From contig JACJYW010000004.1 in the NCBI GenBank assembly GCA_020635955.1, positions 186,001-250,000 on the forward strand: DNA of 64,000 nt, given 5' to 3'. The position numbers were made by a program, and so were the translations under genes. The notes below the pieces were generated by a model. It was not told the DNA's origin. It saw only the letters and a list, made by a program, of their open reading frames with translations, and did no database searches. The stretch comes from Crocinitomicaceae bacterium. GTDB lineage: Bacteria > Bacteroidota > Bacteroidia > Flavobacteriales_D > Crocinitomicaceae. Positions 53,352 to 63,116 of this stretch are shown in pieces (positions within the stretch are counted from its first letter, which is position 1; every line of letters starts with the position of its first letter).

Positions 53352-53754
53352 CCTTTTTTAATGGTAAAAATATAATGGTGGTAAATAAAATTATTGCTCC
53401 CAAAAAGGTTAAGAATACACTCCCTACACCGCATCCAATAGAGATCATAGCCACCAAAAACAATCCTGTCAACTGATCTTTTCCTCTCTCTCTTGAAACA
53501 CCAAGTAATATGATGGCTGCTGCTGCCAAAACACTAAAGGGCAATGAGTACTTTGTTATTGCAACTAAAACGGTTAAACCAATTGCCAACACAGGTGCTT
53601 TATCCAGAATCTCTTCTTTGAATTTTCTGTTAAGTAATTTTTGAAGCGCGTATGACAACAAACCAGCTACCAATAGTTGAAGTAGAAAAAATGGAATGAA
53701 TTTCGGTGAAAAACCATTCAAACTATCGATTAATAAATTCTTGATTGTTTCCAT
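53344..53754 (-). CDS. Small polytopic membrane protein, possibly DUF4956-like
   Basis: A 136-residue protein with about four membrane helices and a conserved-looking IILLGVSRERGKDQLTGLFLVAMISIGCGVGS segment that resembles the R-F-R-x(n)-Gly-x-Gly part of DUF4956 proteins often found with CotH genes (weak inference from pattern). Overlaps the CotH start by eight bases, starts three bases after rfbA stop. Confidence 0.65.
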   Translation of the reverse strand: METIKNLLIDSLNGFSPKFIPFFLLQLLVAGLLSYALQKLLNRKFKEEILDKAPVLAIGLTVLVAITKYSLPFSVLAAAAIILLGVSRERGKDQLTGLFLVAMISIGCGVGSVFLTFLGAIILFTTIIFLPLKKDA

Positions 53755-53757
53755 ATT

Positions 53758-54639
53758 TTAAAATGCCAAATTCTTATTATCCAATATTTTCAACAGGTAT
53801 TCACCATACTGATTTTTTGCCAATGGCTCAGCCAACTTTTTCAGTTGTGCCGCATCAATGAATCCTCTTCGGTATGCAATTTCTTCAAGACAAGACACCT
53901 TTAACCCTTGTCTTTGCTCAATAGAAGCAATAAAATTAGATGCCTGTATCAAAGATTCATGTGTACCTGTATCTAACCAGGCCATTCCCCTACCCAATAA
54001 TTCTGTTTGCAAAGTTCCTTCTTCCAGATACAACCTGTTCAAATCAGTAATTTCCAATTCACCACGGGCCGAAGGCTTCAACGACTTTGCTTTTTCCACT
54101 ACCGTATTATCATAATAATACAAACCAGTAACCGCATAATTCGATTTTGGATTTGAAGGTTTTTCTTCTAATCCTATAGCCTTTTTATTTTCATCAAACT
54201 CAACAACACCATACCTTTCAGGATCATTGACATAATATCCAAATACTACTGCCCCTTTTTCAATTTCAGCTGACTTCTGTAAGATCTTGGATAATCCGTA
54301 TCCATAAAAAATATTATCCCCTAAAACCAGGCATGCCGTATCATTTCCTATAAACTCCTCTCCTAACAAGAATGCTTGTGCTAAACCATCAGGTGAAGGC
54401 TGAACTTTATATTGAATAGATAATCCTAGATGACTGCCATCTCCAAACAATTCCTGAAAAGCAACAATATCTCTCGGTGTAGAGATAATAAGGATTTCAC
54501 GAATGTTCGATAGCATCAGAACTGACATGGGATAATAGATCATTGGCTTATCATATATCGGCAATATTTGCTTTGATACAGCCTTCGTTAAAGGATACAA
54601 TCTAGTTCCTGAGCCTCCAGCCAAAATGATACCTTTCAT
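53758..54639 (-). CDS. rfbA: Glucose-1-phosphate thymidylyltransferase
   Basis: A 293-residue nucleotidyltransferase making dTDP-glucose, first step of dTDP-rhamnose synthesis. Start MKGIILAGGSGTRLYPLT, then LVLGDNIFYGYGL, EEKPSNPKSNYAVTGLYYYDN, RGELEITDLN and WLDTGTHESL. No rfbB, rfbC or rfbD is adjacent. First gene of the minus-strand surface operon that runs to 46979. Confidence 0.96.
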   Translation of the reverse strand: MKGIILAGGSGTRLYPLTKAVSKQILPIYDKPMIYYPMSVLMLSNIREILIISTPRDIVAFQELFGDGSHLGLSIQYKVQPSPDGLAQAFLLGEEFIGNDTACLVLGDNIFYGYGLSKILQKSAEIEKGAVVFGYYVNDPERYGVVEFDENKKAIGLEEKPSNPKSNYAVTGLYYYDNTVVEKAKSLKPSARGELEITDLNRLYLEEGTLQTELLGRGMAWLDTGTHESLIQASNFIASIEQRQGLKVSCLEEIAYRRGFIDAAQLKKLAEPLAKNQYGEYLLKILDNKNLAF

Positions 54640-54780
54640 AATGCAATTGAATGTTATATTCCTATAGGTACGAAGTTACCCCAAAACAGTTACTAATTCT
54701 AGTGATTTTGTCATTTTTTAAGAATTCAAATTCTATTAACTTTAGCCTAACCAAATTTTAAGAACAAAATCAATTCCTAC

Positions 54781-56013
54781 ATGCGATTTATTCTATTCCT
54801 AATATTCTTATTCAACTGCACAATAGCATTTCTTCAGTGTGATTCAACTGAACACGAAGTTTACGGTAATTTGAAATACAATACCATTGATAATGTGCGC
54901 ATTATCCTAGATCCTACTGTTCCGATTCCTGAAACTGGAACGATAGCAGAAATGCATAAATATTTCGAAACCAAACTTTTTGGTTTTACAACTGAGGGTT
55001 GGCTGACCATAGCAACGGTTGAAGCACAAACGTATTTTCCGGCAAGTAATGTTCTGCAGGTTAAAGTCATCAAAGAACATTCAGAAATAACGGTTAATGA
55101 TCAGAAAAAGAATCATTTTGAAGCGGGTAATAGAGTCAAATTAACCTGGAAAACAGCTGCCGAGTTAATTCCTTTTATCAAAGTAGAAGATGATGACACA
55201 ATTGTGATGGGTAACCTGCTTTGTGGAGAAAGAGAAGGATTTTGGAATTACTACTATAAGAACGGGAAACTGCAAGAAAGAGACTTTTACGTAAACGGAA
55301 AAGCTCATGGAAAATACACTTCGTATTATGACAATGGCATGATCATGGAAGAAGGCGAATATGATATGGGTGAACGCATTGGTTTACTTCGAACGTTTCA
55401 TGCCAACGGAAACCCAAAACGAGTGATAAACTATGAAAATGGTAAGAAGAACGGCACCTATTTGAGATACAATGAAAAAGGGGATCTTGATTATCAGGTA
55501 ACCTATATTAATGACTCTATAACAGGGCCTTTCATCACCTATTACGATAACGGTTGTACAAAAGAAGAAGGTAATCATGTGAATGGAAAGATCACCGGCG
55601 AATTAAAAGGATATTATGAGAACGGCTCATTGTTCTTTATCTCAGGATTTGACAATGACATGAAAAATGGCAAGTATTTAGGTTACTATGAAACAGGTGA
55701 GCTTTTGAAAGAGGCAAATTTTGTCAATGACCTTAAAGAGGGAGCTTATCTGGAATATTACCAAAATGGTAAAAAAGCAATATCCTGTTCTTTTAAAGAG
55801 GATAAGTTGGACGACTCTTTTGAATCCTGGTATGAAAATGGTAAGTTGAAGGCAAAAGGAGATTACCATTTGGACGTGAAAATCGGATTTTGGGAAACCT
55901 ATTATGAAAATGGAGATCCTATGTCAAAAGGAAGTTATTCTCCAACTGGACAAAAGATTGGCAAATGGTATGAATGGAAAGAAGATGGATCGAAAACCAA
56001 AACAAAATATTAA
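54781..56013 (+). CDS. Secreted MORN/YwqK-like repeat protein
   Basis: A 410-residue protein with signal peptide (MRFILFLIFLFNCTIAFLQ), a non-repeat region (about 20-140) and about eleven ~23-residue repeats (145-405) of the YYxNGKxxxxGxY type: FWNYYYKNGKLQ, SYYDNGMIMEEGEY, GYYENGSLFF, SWYENGKLKAKG. Ends KTKTKY, like the next gene, which begins 44 bases later and shares the repeats. Repeats match the YwqK/MORN-like pattern; function unknown. Confidence 0.82.
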   Translation: MRFILFLIFLFNCTIAFLQCDSTEHEVYGNLKYNTIDNVRIILDPTVPIPETGTIAEMHKYFETKLFGFTTEGWLTIATVEAQTYFPASNVLQVKVIKEHSEITVNDQKKNHFEAGNRVKLTWKTAAELIPFIKVEDDDTIVMGNLLCGEREGFWNYYYKNGKLQERDFYVNGKAHGKYTSYYDNGMIMEEGEYDMGERIGLLRTFHANGNPKRVINYENGKKNGTYLRYNEKGDLDYQVTYINDSITGPFITYYDNGCTKEEGNHVNGKITGELKGYYENGSLFFISGFDNDMKNGKYLGYYETGELLKEANFVNDLKEGAYLEYYQNGKKAISCSFKEDKLDDSFESWYENGKLKAKGDYHLDVKIGFWETYYENGDPMSKGSYSPTGQKIGKWYEWKEDGSKTKTKY

Positions 56014-56057
56014 GCCATTAATTGAAAGGTATAAATTTTAGTACTTTAGCTTGCGAA

Positions 56058-56912
56058 ATGAAAATGAGAGAGATGAGAAATTTTTTAACAATTATCGGAC
56101 TATGTTTTATCGGGCAAATTGGATTTGCTCAATGTGATACGAGTGAGTTTAAAGAATCTTATAAAAATGGTTCTTATGTTAAAGGATGGCTAGTTTGTGA
56201 AAAGAAAAGTGGTGAGTGGAATTATTATGATAAGGATAATAAGCTGATCAAAAAAGTCAATTATCTGGAAGGTCAATTAAATGGAGAAAGATCTATTTGG
56301 TATCCTAATGGACAAGAAAAATCTCTTGAATTTTGGGTTGGAGGCAAATTAAACGGAACGGCGAAGTATTGGAATGAGGATGGTACTTTAGTTCAGGAAT
56401 CAGAATATGAAAATGGGGAATTACAGGGCGCTTCACGTGAATGGTTCGACAATGGAAAGCAAAAAAGCCTAACCACTTATATTGATGGAAAGAAATCAGG
56501 CGAATACGAGATGTATTACGAAAATGGAAATCTTAAAGAAAAAGGCAAATTCCTTGAAGGTGAGCTAGATGGCGACATCAAACATTACTTTGAAAATGGA
56601 AATATCAGTTCTGAGATCTTTTATGACAAAGGTGTACATAATGGTAAATACAGCACTTTTCACGAAGATGGATCAATGAGTGTGCAAGGAGAGTATGAAG
56701 CAGGAAACCAAATAGGTTTATGGAAAATGTTCCATGTAAATGGTCAACTTGTTTCTCAAGGTTATTACAATGCAGGAAGTAAGGATGGTGAATGGGAAGA
56801 ATGGTTCATGACCGGAAAACCAAAATCAAAAGGAATTTACAGCAACGGAGAAAAGATCGAGATCTGGACAGAATGGGATGAGTCTGGTAAGAAGACGAAG
56901 ACTAAATACTAG
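56058..56912 (+). CDS. Secreted MORN/YwqK-like repeat protein (paralogue)
   Basis: About 284 residues from ATG 56058 (56064 and 56073 also possible) with signal peptide (FLTIIGLCFIGQIGFAQ) and about nine repeats (IWYPNGQEKSLEF, WFDNGKQKS, MYYENGNLKEKG, HYFENGNISSE). C-terminal ESGKKTKTKY matches the preceding gene's end, so the pair arose by duplication (inference). NRAMP-like gene starts three bases after the stop. Confidence 0.8.
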   Translation: MKMREMRNFLTIIGLCFIGQIGFAQCDTSEFKESYKNGSYVKGWLVCEKKSGEWNYYDKDNKLIKKVNYLEGQLNGERSIWYPNGQEKSLEFWVGGKLNGTAKYWNEDGTLVQESEYENGELQGASREWFDNGKQKSLTTYIDGKKSGEYEMYYENGNLKEKGKFLEGELDGDIKHYFENGNISSEIFYDKGVHNGKYSTFHEDGSMSVQGEYEAGNQIGLWKMFHVNGQLVSQGYYNAGSKDGEWEEWFMTGKPKSKGIYSNGEKIEIWTEWDESGKKTKTKY

Positions 56913-56914
56913 AC

Positions 56915-58180
56915 TTGAGTAATTTTCTTAAGGCACTCGGACCTGGAATCCTATTTGCATCAACTGCAATAGGTGTTTCACATCTCGTACAGTCAACACA
57001 AGCGGGAGCCAATTTCGGATTCACTCTTTTATGGGCTATCCTACTTGCCAATTTGTTCAAGTATCCCTTCTTTGAGTTCGGAAGTCGATATGCAAACGCT
57101 ACAGGTAAAAGTATCATATCAGGCTATAAGTTGCTAGGCAAAGGAGCGCTTTGGACCTACTTTGGCATCACCTTCATTTCAATGTTCCTGGTTACTTCTG
57201 CTGTGCTATTTGTAACCTCTGGCTTCATGCAACAGTTATTTGGATTGACGGATACTATTATTACCGTCATTATCGTATTTCTGATTTGCATTGCCTTGTT
57301 GATCTCTGACAACTTCAAGTTTCTGGATGGAATGATCAAGGTAATAGGTATTCTACTTTTAGTATCTACCTTAACGGCCTTTGTTATGGTTCTATTAAAG
57401 GGCCCAATTGCCAAAGAGGGATTTTTTGACTATGATTCAGTTGATCAAAATGCATATTGGTTATTTCTAATCCCATTAATGGGATGGATGCCAACAGCTG
57501 TTGATCTCTCTGCATGGAATAGTTTGTGGACAGTTGAAAGGATCAAACAAACCGGTTATCATCCTAAATTGAAAGAGACTTTGTTTGATTTTAATTTGGG
57601 TTATATTATCTCTGCGCTATTAGCCATTTGTTTTTTGACCTTGGGCGCCTTCATTATGTTCAATACCGGCAAAACTTTTTCAGCCTCAGGAGTAAAATTC
57701 AGTGGTGAGGTAATATCGCTTTATACTGAAACATTTGGAAGCTGGGCCTACCCGATTATTGCGATTTCAGCATTTTCAATCATGTTTGGTACTTGTGTAG
57801 CTGTTTTTGACGGCTACAGCCGAGCTATGACGGCAACAATTCAACACTTAAAAGGTGCTGAAGAATCCACCAAAACAGACAAAAAAACGAAAAGCTTATA
57901 TAGGCTTGTTCTACTGATCATTACAGCCGGATCCTTTACCCTGATCTATGTTTTTCATAAGAACCCTGACGGATTCAAAGAATTGGTCAACCTTGCAACC
58001 TCCATTTCCTTCGTCATGGCTCCAGTTATTGCCATCTTCAATCTTATACTGGTTAAGAAAAAATATGTTGGAGAAGCTTTTGTTCCTCCGGTTTGGATTA
58101 GAATAATAGCCTGGTTAGGAATAGTTTTTCTTACCGTTTTCACTATTTTCTACATCTTTAAGGATCAAATCCTTTCCTAA
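56915..58180 (+). CDS. NRAMP-family divalent-metal transporter relative lacking the usual metal-site motifs
   Basis: A 421-residue protein with about 11 membrane helices in the NRAMP layout. Start TTG 56915 has no ATG alternative. In TM1 the usual DPGN is replaced by GVSH (ASTAIGVSHLVQSTQAGA). In TM6 the usual MPH reads MPT (LMGWMPTAVDLSAW). A conserved GTCVAVFDGYSRAMT follows. So it is in the family by layout but cannot bind metal exactly like Mn/Fe NRAMPs; Mg-type or other specificity is possible (inference). Stop overlaps the next ATG by one base. Confidence 0.82.
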   Translation: MSNFLKALGPGILFASTAIGVSHLVQSTQAGANFGFTLLWAILLANLFKYPFFEFGSRYANATGKSIISGYKLLGKGALWTYFGITFISMFLVTSAVLFVTSGFMQQLFGLTDTIITVIIVFLICIALLISDNFKFLDGMIKVIGILLLVSTLTAFVMVLLKGPIAKEGFFDYDSVDQNAYWLFLIPLMGWMPTAVDLSAWNSLWTVERIKQTGYHPKLKETLFDFNLGYIISALLAICFLTLGAFIMFNTGKTFSASGVKFSGEVISLYTETFGSWAYPIIAISAFSIMFGTCVAVFDGYSRAMTATIQHLKGAEESTKTDKKTKSLYRLVLLIITAGSFTLIYVFHKNPDGFKELVNLATSISFVMAPVIAIFNLILVKKKYVGEAFVPPVWIRIIAWLGIVFLTVFTIFYIFKDQILS

Positions 58181-58956
58181 TGGCTAGAGTACATGCTTTC
58201 GAATTTGAAGATCTGAGTTGGTTTCCCAAGAGAATTAGAGATTATGGCACCGATTTCCTTCAATTTGTCACGAACAAGTTTGATTTCTATAAAGGGATCG
58301 CTCCTCTTTTATCAGAAGCCTTGAATAAGACTGGTCAAAATGAGATTATTGATCTTGCAAGTGGTGGAGGCGGCGGTTGGAAGAGTCTTGCCAGGCATTT
58401 AAAGGAAGAAAATCCTTCTCTCAAGATTACTTTGACCGACTATTATCCGAATCTTAACGCATTCAACAATGCAAAAGAAGAGGATCCTGAACTGTACAGT
58501 TTTGTTGAAGAATCTGTTGATGCCAGAAATGTGCCGGTGCATTTGAATGGGTTTAGAACTCAATTTTTATCTTTTCATCATTTTAAACCTGAAGACGCAC
58601 TTAAGATCTTGCAAAATGCTGTGGATAACAATGCTGGAATTGGAATTTTTGAAGGACAAAAAAGAGATGTACCACATTTCATTAAAAATCTTCTTTCTCC
58701 CGTTTCTATAATAATAGCAACCCCCTTCATCAGACCATTTAAAGCGGGAAGAATACTTTTCACTTATATACTACCCATTGTACCATTGTTCGTTTTGTGG
58801 GATGGGGTTATCTCTGTACTGCGAACCTACTCAGTTAAAGAAATGGAAGATCTAGTGCAAAAAGTCAACGGATCAGAATCCTATGAATGGAAAATCGGAT
58901 TAAACAAAACCAAAGGAATAACAGTTCCATACCTTATTGGCTATCCTAAATCCTAA
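58180..58956 (+). CDS. SAM-methyltransferase-like protein
   Basis: A 258-residue protein: N-terminal FEFEDLSWFPKRIRDYGTDFLQF, a SAM-binding-like IIDLASGGGGGWKSLARHL (about 66), TLTDYYPN, FRTQFLSFHHFKPEDA, and a C-terminal hydrophobic stretch (ILFTYILPIVPLFVLWDGVI) that may sit in the membrane. Start ATG overlaps the NRAMP stop (TAATG). Substrate unknown; reminiscent of methyltransferases next to surface-glycan genes. Confidence 0.75.
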   Translation: MARVHAFEFEDLSWFPKRIRDYGTDFLQFVTNKFDFYKGIAPLLSEALNKTGQNEIIDLASGGGGGWKSLARHLKEENPSLKITLTDYYPNLNAFNNAKEEDPELYSFVEESVDARNVPVHLNGFRTQFLSFHHFKPEDALKILQNAVDNNAGIGIFEGQKRDVPHFIKNLLSPVSIIIATPFIRPFKAGRILFTYILPIVPLFVLWDGVISVLRTYSVKEMEDLVQKVNGSESYEWKIGLNKTKGITVPYLIGYPKS

Positions 58957-58996
58957 AAACTTTGTAGATTCGAAGCGTCAAACAGAAACCAAAAGA

Positions 58997-60097
58997 ATGC
59001 CTATAAAGGTTCTGGCCATTAGTGATTATCGCGAATTTCATTCAGTACGTCCTGAAGCTGAGATATTTATCGGACTTAAGAAAGAAGGACTTGACGTACA
59101 TGTCATGACCTATGGTGACTCTGAATATGCAAAGAGATTCAGAGATGCTGGGATTAAAGTATTCGATTTTCACCCTGACTCCAAATTTGATAAAGAAGAA
59201 CAAAAATTCATCAGAGATCTCCTTGTAAAAGAAGATTATGATATCATTCACCTCTTCAATAGCAGAGCCATTTTGCATGGCTTAAAAGCTACTAAAGGTC
59301 TTAAAGCGAAGATTGTTCTGTATAGAGGATATAGTGGAAACATTCATTGGTATGACCCTACCGCTTATGCAAAATTCCTTAACCCTAGAGTTGATGCAAT
59401 AATGTGTAATTCAAAAGGTGTTGAGGAAATCATACGCAATCAAAAGATCCTGAATAAGCAAAAAGCTGTCACCATCAATAAAGGCCATAGAACCGCATGG
59501 TATTCTGATGTTGAACCTTCCAATATACGCAATGAATTCAACATTCCTGAGGATGCATTTTTACTGATTAATGTGGCCAACAACAGGAAAATGAAGGGGA
59601 TTCCATATTTGTTGCAAGCAATGAATACATTGCCAGCCGACCTTAATATTCATTTGATCCTATTAGGCAAGGGAATGGATGATAAGGATAATATGGACTT
59701 GATAAACAATAGTGCTTACAGAGATAAAATTCACCTTCCAGGATTTAGACCTGATGCCTTAAGTGTGGTGGCTTCATCAGATGTATTCGTTCTGCCTTCC
59801 ATCATGGGAGAATCGATAACAAAATCCGTTATTGAAGCTATGTCATTGGAAAAAACGCCAATTATAACGGATATAGCCGGTAATCAAGAATTAGTTGAAG
59901 ACGGGATTAGCGGAATCGTTGTTCCTAAAAAGAACCCGAAGGCTTTGGCAGATGCAATTCTACATCTATATAATAATCGCGAATTGTGTACTAAAATGGC
60001 TAAAAAAGCGAAGGAACGAATTGATACAGAATTGAGCACTGAGGTAACGGTACAAAAGGTCAAACAACTATATGAAGAGTTGTTGAACACCAAATAA
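58997..60097 (+). CDS. Glycosyltransferase family 4 protein
   Basis: About 366 residues. GT-B fold with C-terminal PIITDIAGNQELVEDGISGIVVPKKNPKALADAI motif and VFVLPSIMGESITKSVIEAMSLEKTP before it; N-terminal domain PEAEIFIGLKKEGLDVHVM. ATG 58997 chosen over the upstream ORF start at 58937, which overlaps the previous gene by 20 bases. Likely transfers sugar to lipid or glycan at the cytosolic face. Confidence 0.87.
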   Translation: MPIKVLAISDYREFHSVRPEAEIFIGLKKEGLDVHVMTYGDSEYAKRFRDAGIKVFDFHPDSKFDKEEQKFIRDLLVKEDYDIIHLFNSRAILHGLKATKGLKAKIVLYRGYSGNIHWYDPTAYAKFLNPRVDAIMCNSKGVEEIIRNQKILNKQKAVTINKGHRTAWYSDVEPSNIRNEFNIPEDAFLLINVANNRKMKGIPYLLQAMNTLPADLNIHLILLGKGMDDKDNMDLINNSAYRDKIHLPGFRPDALSVVASSDVFVLPSIMGESITKSVIEAMSLEKTPIITDIAGNQELVEDGISGIVVPKKNPKALADAILHLYNNRELCTKMAKKAKERIDTELSTEVTVQKVKQLYEELLNTK

Positions 60098-60142
60098 TCT
60101 AAATTTTCAAATCAGATTGACCTCCTAACACTCATTCTTTTC

Positions 60143-60150
60143 TATTTTTG
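60143..60150 (+). promoter_or_regulatory. -7 promoter box
   Basis: TATTTTTG, exact TAnnTTTG match, 15 bases before ATG 60165; a TTG lies 23 bases upstream (60117-60119). Confidence 0.55.
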
Positions 60151-60164
60151 CAAAAAAAAATCAC

Positions 60165-60581
60165 ATGAGCATAGTAAATCTTTTTGAACACGGAGAGAGA
60201 AAACAAGACAAAGGACATTTTAGAAACCTTGTTATGATAGCTAACTCTGACGGTAATCTTTCGGCATCTGAAGAAAGATTGTTAGATGTTATTGGACAAG
60301 AATTAGGATTAACTGCTGAACAAGTTGAAGATATTAAAGAGAGTCCTGAAGACTATGCAGTGCATCCACCTAGCGATAGAACAGAAAGATTTGAGCAAAT
60401 GGTCAACCTAATCCAAATGGTACAGGTTGATGGAAAAGTAGAAGAAGATGAAATGAAGATCTTGAAAAAAATAGCTGTTGCAATTGGCTATAATGATCTT
60501 GATGATGTAGATGTTGAAAGCATAGTTGCATTAATTGTAAGAGGAGAAGATGTTGATGTGATCATAGATGAACTGCTTTAA
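60165..60581 (+). CDS. TerB-like protein
   Basis: A 138-residue soluble acidic protein of the TerB (tellurite-resistance-associated) fold: VMIANSDGNLSASEERLLDVIGQELGLT, MVQVDGKVEEDEMKILKKIAVAIGY. The two repeated Asp-Gly-x-(V/L) elements look like metal-binding loops. A single gene with its own promoter (60143) and terminator (60601). Similar domain is proposed at the N-terminus of the 2284 ABC protein. Tellurite itself is not implied. Confidence 0.82.
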   Translation: MSIVNLFEHGERKQDKGHFRNLVMIANSDGNLSASEERLLDVIGQELGLTAEQVEDIKESPEDYAVHPPSDRTERFEQMVNLIQMVQVDGKVEEDEMKILKKIAVAIGYNDLDDVDVESIVALIVRGEDVDVIIDELL

Positions 60582-60600
60582 AAATATTAGCATATGTACA

Positions 60601-60627
60601 AAGCCGGTTTTGACCGGCTTTTTTTTA
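60601..60627 (+). terminator. Rho-independent terminator
   Basis: AAGCCGGT / ACCGGCTT around TTTG, then a T run. Confidence 0.9.
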
Positions 60628-60694
60628 TCCTTACAATCCTATCTATTTAAGGTTCTCATTTAATTACATGTTGCAACATAAAAAATAAATGCAG

Positions 60695-60702
60695 TATTTT
60701 TG
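60695..60702 (+). promoter_or_regulatory. -7 promoter box
   Basis: TATTTTTG with TTG at 60671-60673 (21-base spacing), 15 bases before ATG 60717. Confidence 0.6.
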
Positions 60703-60716
60703 CACCAAACAAATAA

Positions 60717-63113
60717 ATGAGATCACTCACACTCATATTATTATTTAGCTGTCTTCCAATATTTGGACAATCTCCGAATGGAAGATCTGATGTCAAAGGA
60801 GAGATCTTTGGTAATATTATAGATTCCGTAAGTAATCAAGCTGTTGGATATGCCACAGTTGTTGCTCTTTCTCAACCGGAAGGAAAAGTGGCAGGCGGTG
60901 CTGTTACACAAGAAGACGGATCATTCTCTTTGAGTAACCTGCCATTGGGTAAGTATACCTTAAAGATCTCATTTGTAGGTTATAATCAAAAGTTCATAGA
61001 AGGCATTGAATTGACCGAATCTAATACCACGCATTTATTGAAAGATCATCCATTATCACCTTCCATGTTACAAACAGTTGAAGTTTATGGAGATACACCG
61101 ATTATAACTTATGAAATTGACAAAAAGGTGGTAAATGTTGAAGATCAACAAAACGTTGATGGTCAAACCGCATTGGAGGTATTAGCAAATGTTCCTTCAG
61201 TAACCGTTAGTGCAGATGGTACGGTTAGTTTAAGAGGGAGTTCAAGTTTTACATTACTGATTAACGGAATTCCTACTGTTATGGATCCTAATGATGCGCT
61301 AGCCATGATTCCAGCCAGCACCATCAAAGATATCGAGATCATCACTAATCCGTCGGCTAAGTTTGATGCAGAAGGTAATGTTGGTGTAATCAATATTATT
61401 ACCAAAAAGAGTGTTTTGGAAGGAATCAGCTCATTGATGAATTTTACCGCAGCAAGATTCAATAACCATACGGCAGATGCTTCTCTTAATGTTAAAAAGG
61501 AAAAGATTGCATTTGATCTTTCAGGAAATTTCGGAATCAGAAGTCGACCGCAAGATGAAATAAATGAACGAATAACAACATATGACAGTCTGGTTAATCG
61601 GCTATACAGTGAAGGTTTATCAGATCACAAAAGAACAAGCTGGAATGGAACAGTAGGTTTCCAATGGAACCCAAATAACTCACACAATTTAGTATTGAAT
61701 TCAAGCTACGGATCAACAGTAATGCGCTTTATCAATGATAAGGTATTTGAAAGCTATGACAATGATTCTTTGGTAAGTAAATTCAGAACTGATGCACATG
61801 ACTTTATTCCAATCAGAAATATTTCAAACAGTCTCTTTTATCAGTATAATATCAAGCGGAACAAAAATCATTACGTTTCCTTTAAAGCCATTGCCAACTT
61901 AAAATACGTAACACAAAACGATTCCACTTTATCATATGACGAAGCTGATCAATTGATCTATGGTAATGTTTACACTGAGATCGGACCTTCAAATATGTAT
62001 CGATTCAATGCAGACTATCGCTTACCAGTTAAAGAGGATTTCAAATATGAAGGAGGATTACAGGCTCAGTTTGGCCAGAGCTATGACATAAGCAGAAACT
62101 ATCAATATGTAGACAGTACTCAAACCTATGATCTCAATGCTTTATATAGTTCAGATGTGGATTATGTGAGAGATGTCTTCGCAGCTTATTCAATGTTTGG
62201 CGGAACCAAAGGCAATTTTGGATTTCAAGGAGGATTGAGAGCCGAATACACCTACCGATTGATCAACTCAACTGCCTTTACCAATTTCACTCAAATTAAG
62301 CGATTAGACTGGTTTCCATCAGCTCATTTTTCTTATGGATTCAAAAACAAGTCACAGATCTTATGGAGCTATTCCAGAAGAATAGAACGGCCTAGAAGCT
62401 GGTTCTTTGAACCATTTATCACATGGAATAGCCCGTATGAAGTAAGATCAGGTAATCCCAATCTTTTGCCTACTTACATTAATAATTTTGAAGTGAGCTT
62501 CATGCAGCCTTTGAAAAAGAAAGGATTTGTTAGTATTGATGCTTATTATCGATTGAACACTAATGTTGAAGAGTGGATCTCGTCCGTTTATACTGAAGGA
62601 ATTTTATTAAGAAGTCCTTATAACATTGGAACTTCACAATCAACAGGTATTGGATCTACAATTGATTACAGGGCAAATGACTGGTATAAGCTCAACTTTG
62701 GATTTAACACTTACTACTATTCACTAGATGGTTCATTAGAAGGTGTGGATTATAGCCGTACCTCATTCAATTATGACTTCAATATGCGCCATACTTTTGA
62801 TATAAAGGGATGGATGTTACAACTCAATGGCAGATATAACTCAGGATCAGTTACGGCTCAAGGTTCGAGTATAGGTCAATACACAGCTGATGTATCATTA
62901 AGAAAGAGCTTTTATAAAAATAAGCTTGCTTTTAATTTGCAGGGAAGAAATATCTTAATGTCCGGAACAAGAGGAAGTACTTCTTATGTAGATAATGTTC
63001 AACTAACATCAACCAGCGTTCCAAGAGCGCCTCAGGTTAGCTTAACGGTTTCAATCAAATTGAATAACTACGAAAAGCTGTACGAAAAGGATGAAAACCT
63101 GGACGATTTCTAA
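60717..63113 (+). CDS. TonB-dependent-receptor-like outer-membrane protein (OMP beta-barrel family)
   Basis: A 798-residue protein: signal peptide (LLFSCLPIFGQ), CarboxypepD-regulatory-like domain (about 28-110: GEIFGNIIDSVSNQAVGYATV, LPLGKYTLKISFVGY), plug domain (about 140-235: ALEVLANVPSVTVSADGTVSLRG, LLINGIP, VGVINIITK) and a barrel to the C-terminus. It fits the outer-membrane beta-barrel family common in Bacteroidota. Substrate unknown. The small gene at 63117 follows four bases later. Confidence 0.9.
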   Translation: MRSLTLILLFSCLPIFGQSPNGRSDVKGEIFGNIIDSVSNQAVGYATVVALSQPEGKVAGGAVTQEDGSFSLSNLPLGKYTLKISFVGYNQKFIEGIELTESNTTHLLKDHPLSPSMLQTVEVYGDTPIITYEIDKKVVNVEDQQNVDGQTALEVLANVPSVTVSADGTVSLRGSSSFTLLINGIPTVMDPNDALAMIPASTIKDIEIITNPSAKFDAEGNVGVINIITKKSVLEGISSLMNFTAARFNNHTADASLNVKKEKIAFDLSGNFGIRSRPQDEINERITTYDSLVNRLYSEGLSDHKRTSWNGTVGFQWNPNNSHNLVLNSSYGSTVMRFINDKVFESYDNDSLVSKFRTDAHDFIPIRNISNSLFYQYNIKRNKNHYVSFKAIANLKYVTQNDSTLSYDEADQLIYGNVYTEIGPSNMYRFNADYRLPVKEDFKYEGGLQAQFGQSYDISRNYQYVDSTQTYDLNALYSSDVDYVRDVFAAYSMFGGTKGNFGFQGGLRAEYTYRLINSTAFTNFTQIKRLDWFPSAHFSYGFKNKSQILWSYSRRIERPRSWFFEPFITWNSPYEVRSGNPNLLPTYINNFEVSFMQPLKKKGFVSIDAYYRLNTNVEEWISSVYTEGILLRSPYNIGTSQSTGIGSTIDYRANDWYKLNFGFNTYYYSLDGSLEGVDYSRTSFNYDFNMRHTFDIKGWMLQLNGRYNSGSVTAQGSSIGQYTADVSLRKSFYKNKLAFNLQGRNILMSGTRGSTSYVDNVQLTSTSVPRAPQVSLTVSIKLNNYEKLYEKDENLDDF

Positions 63114-63116
63114 CTG

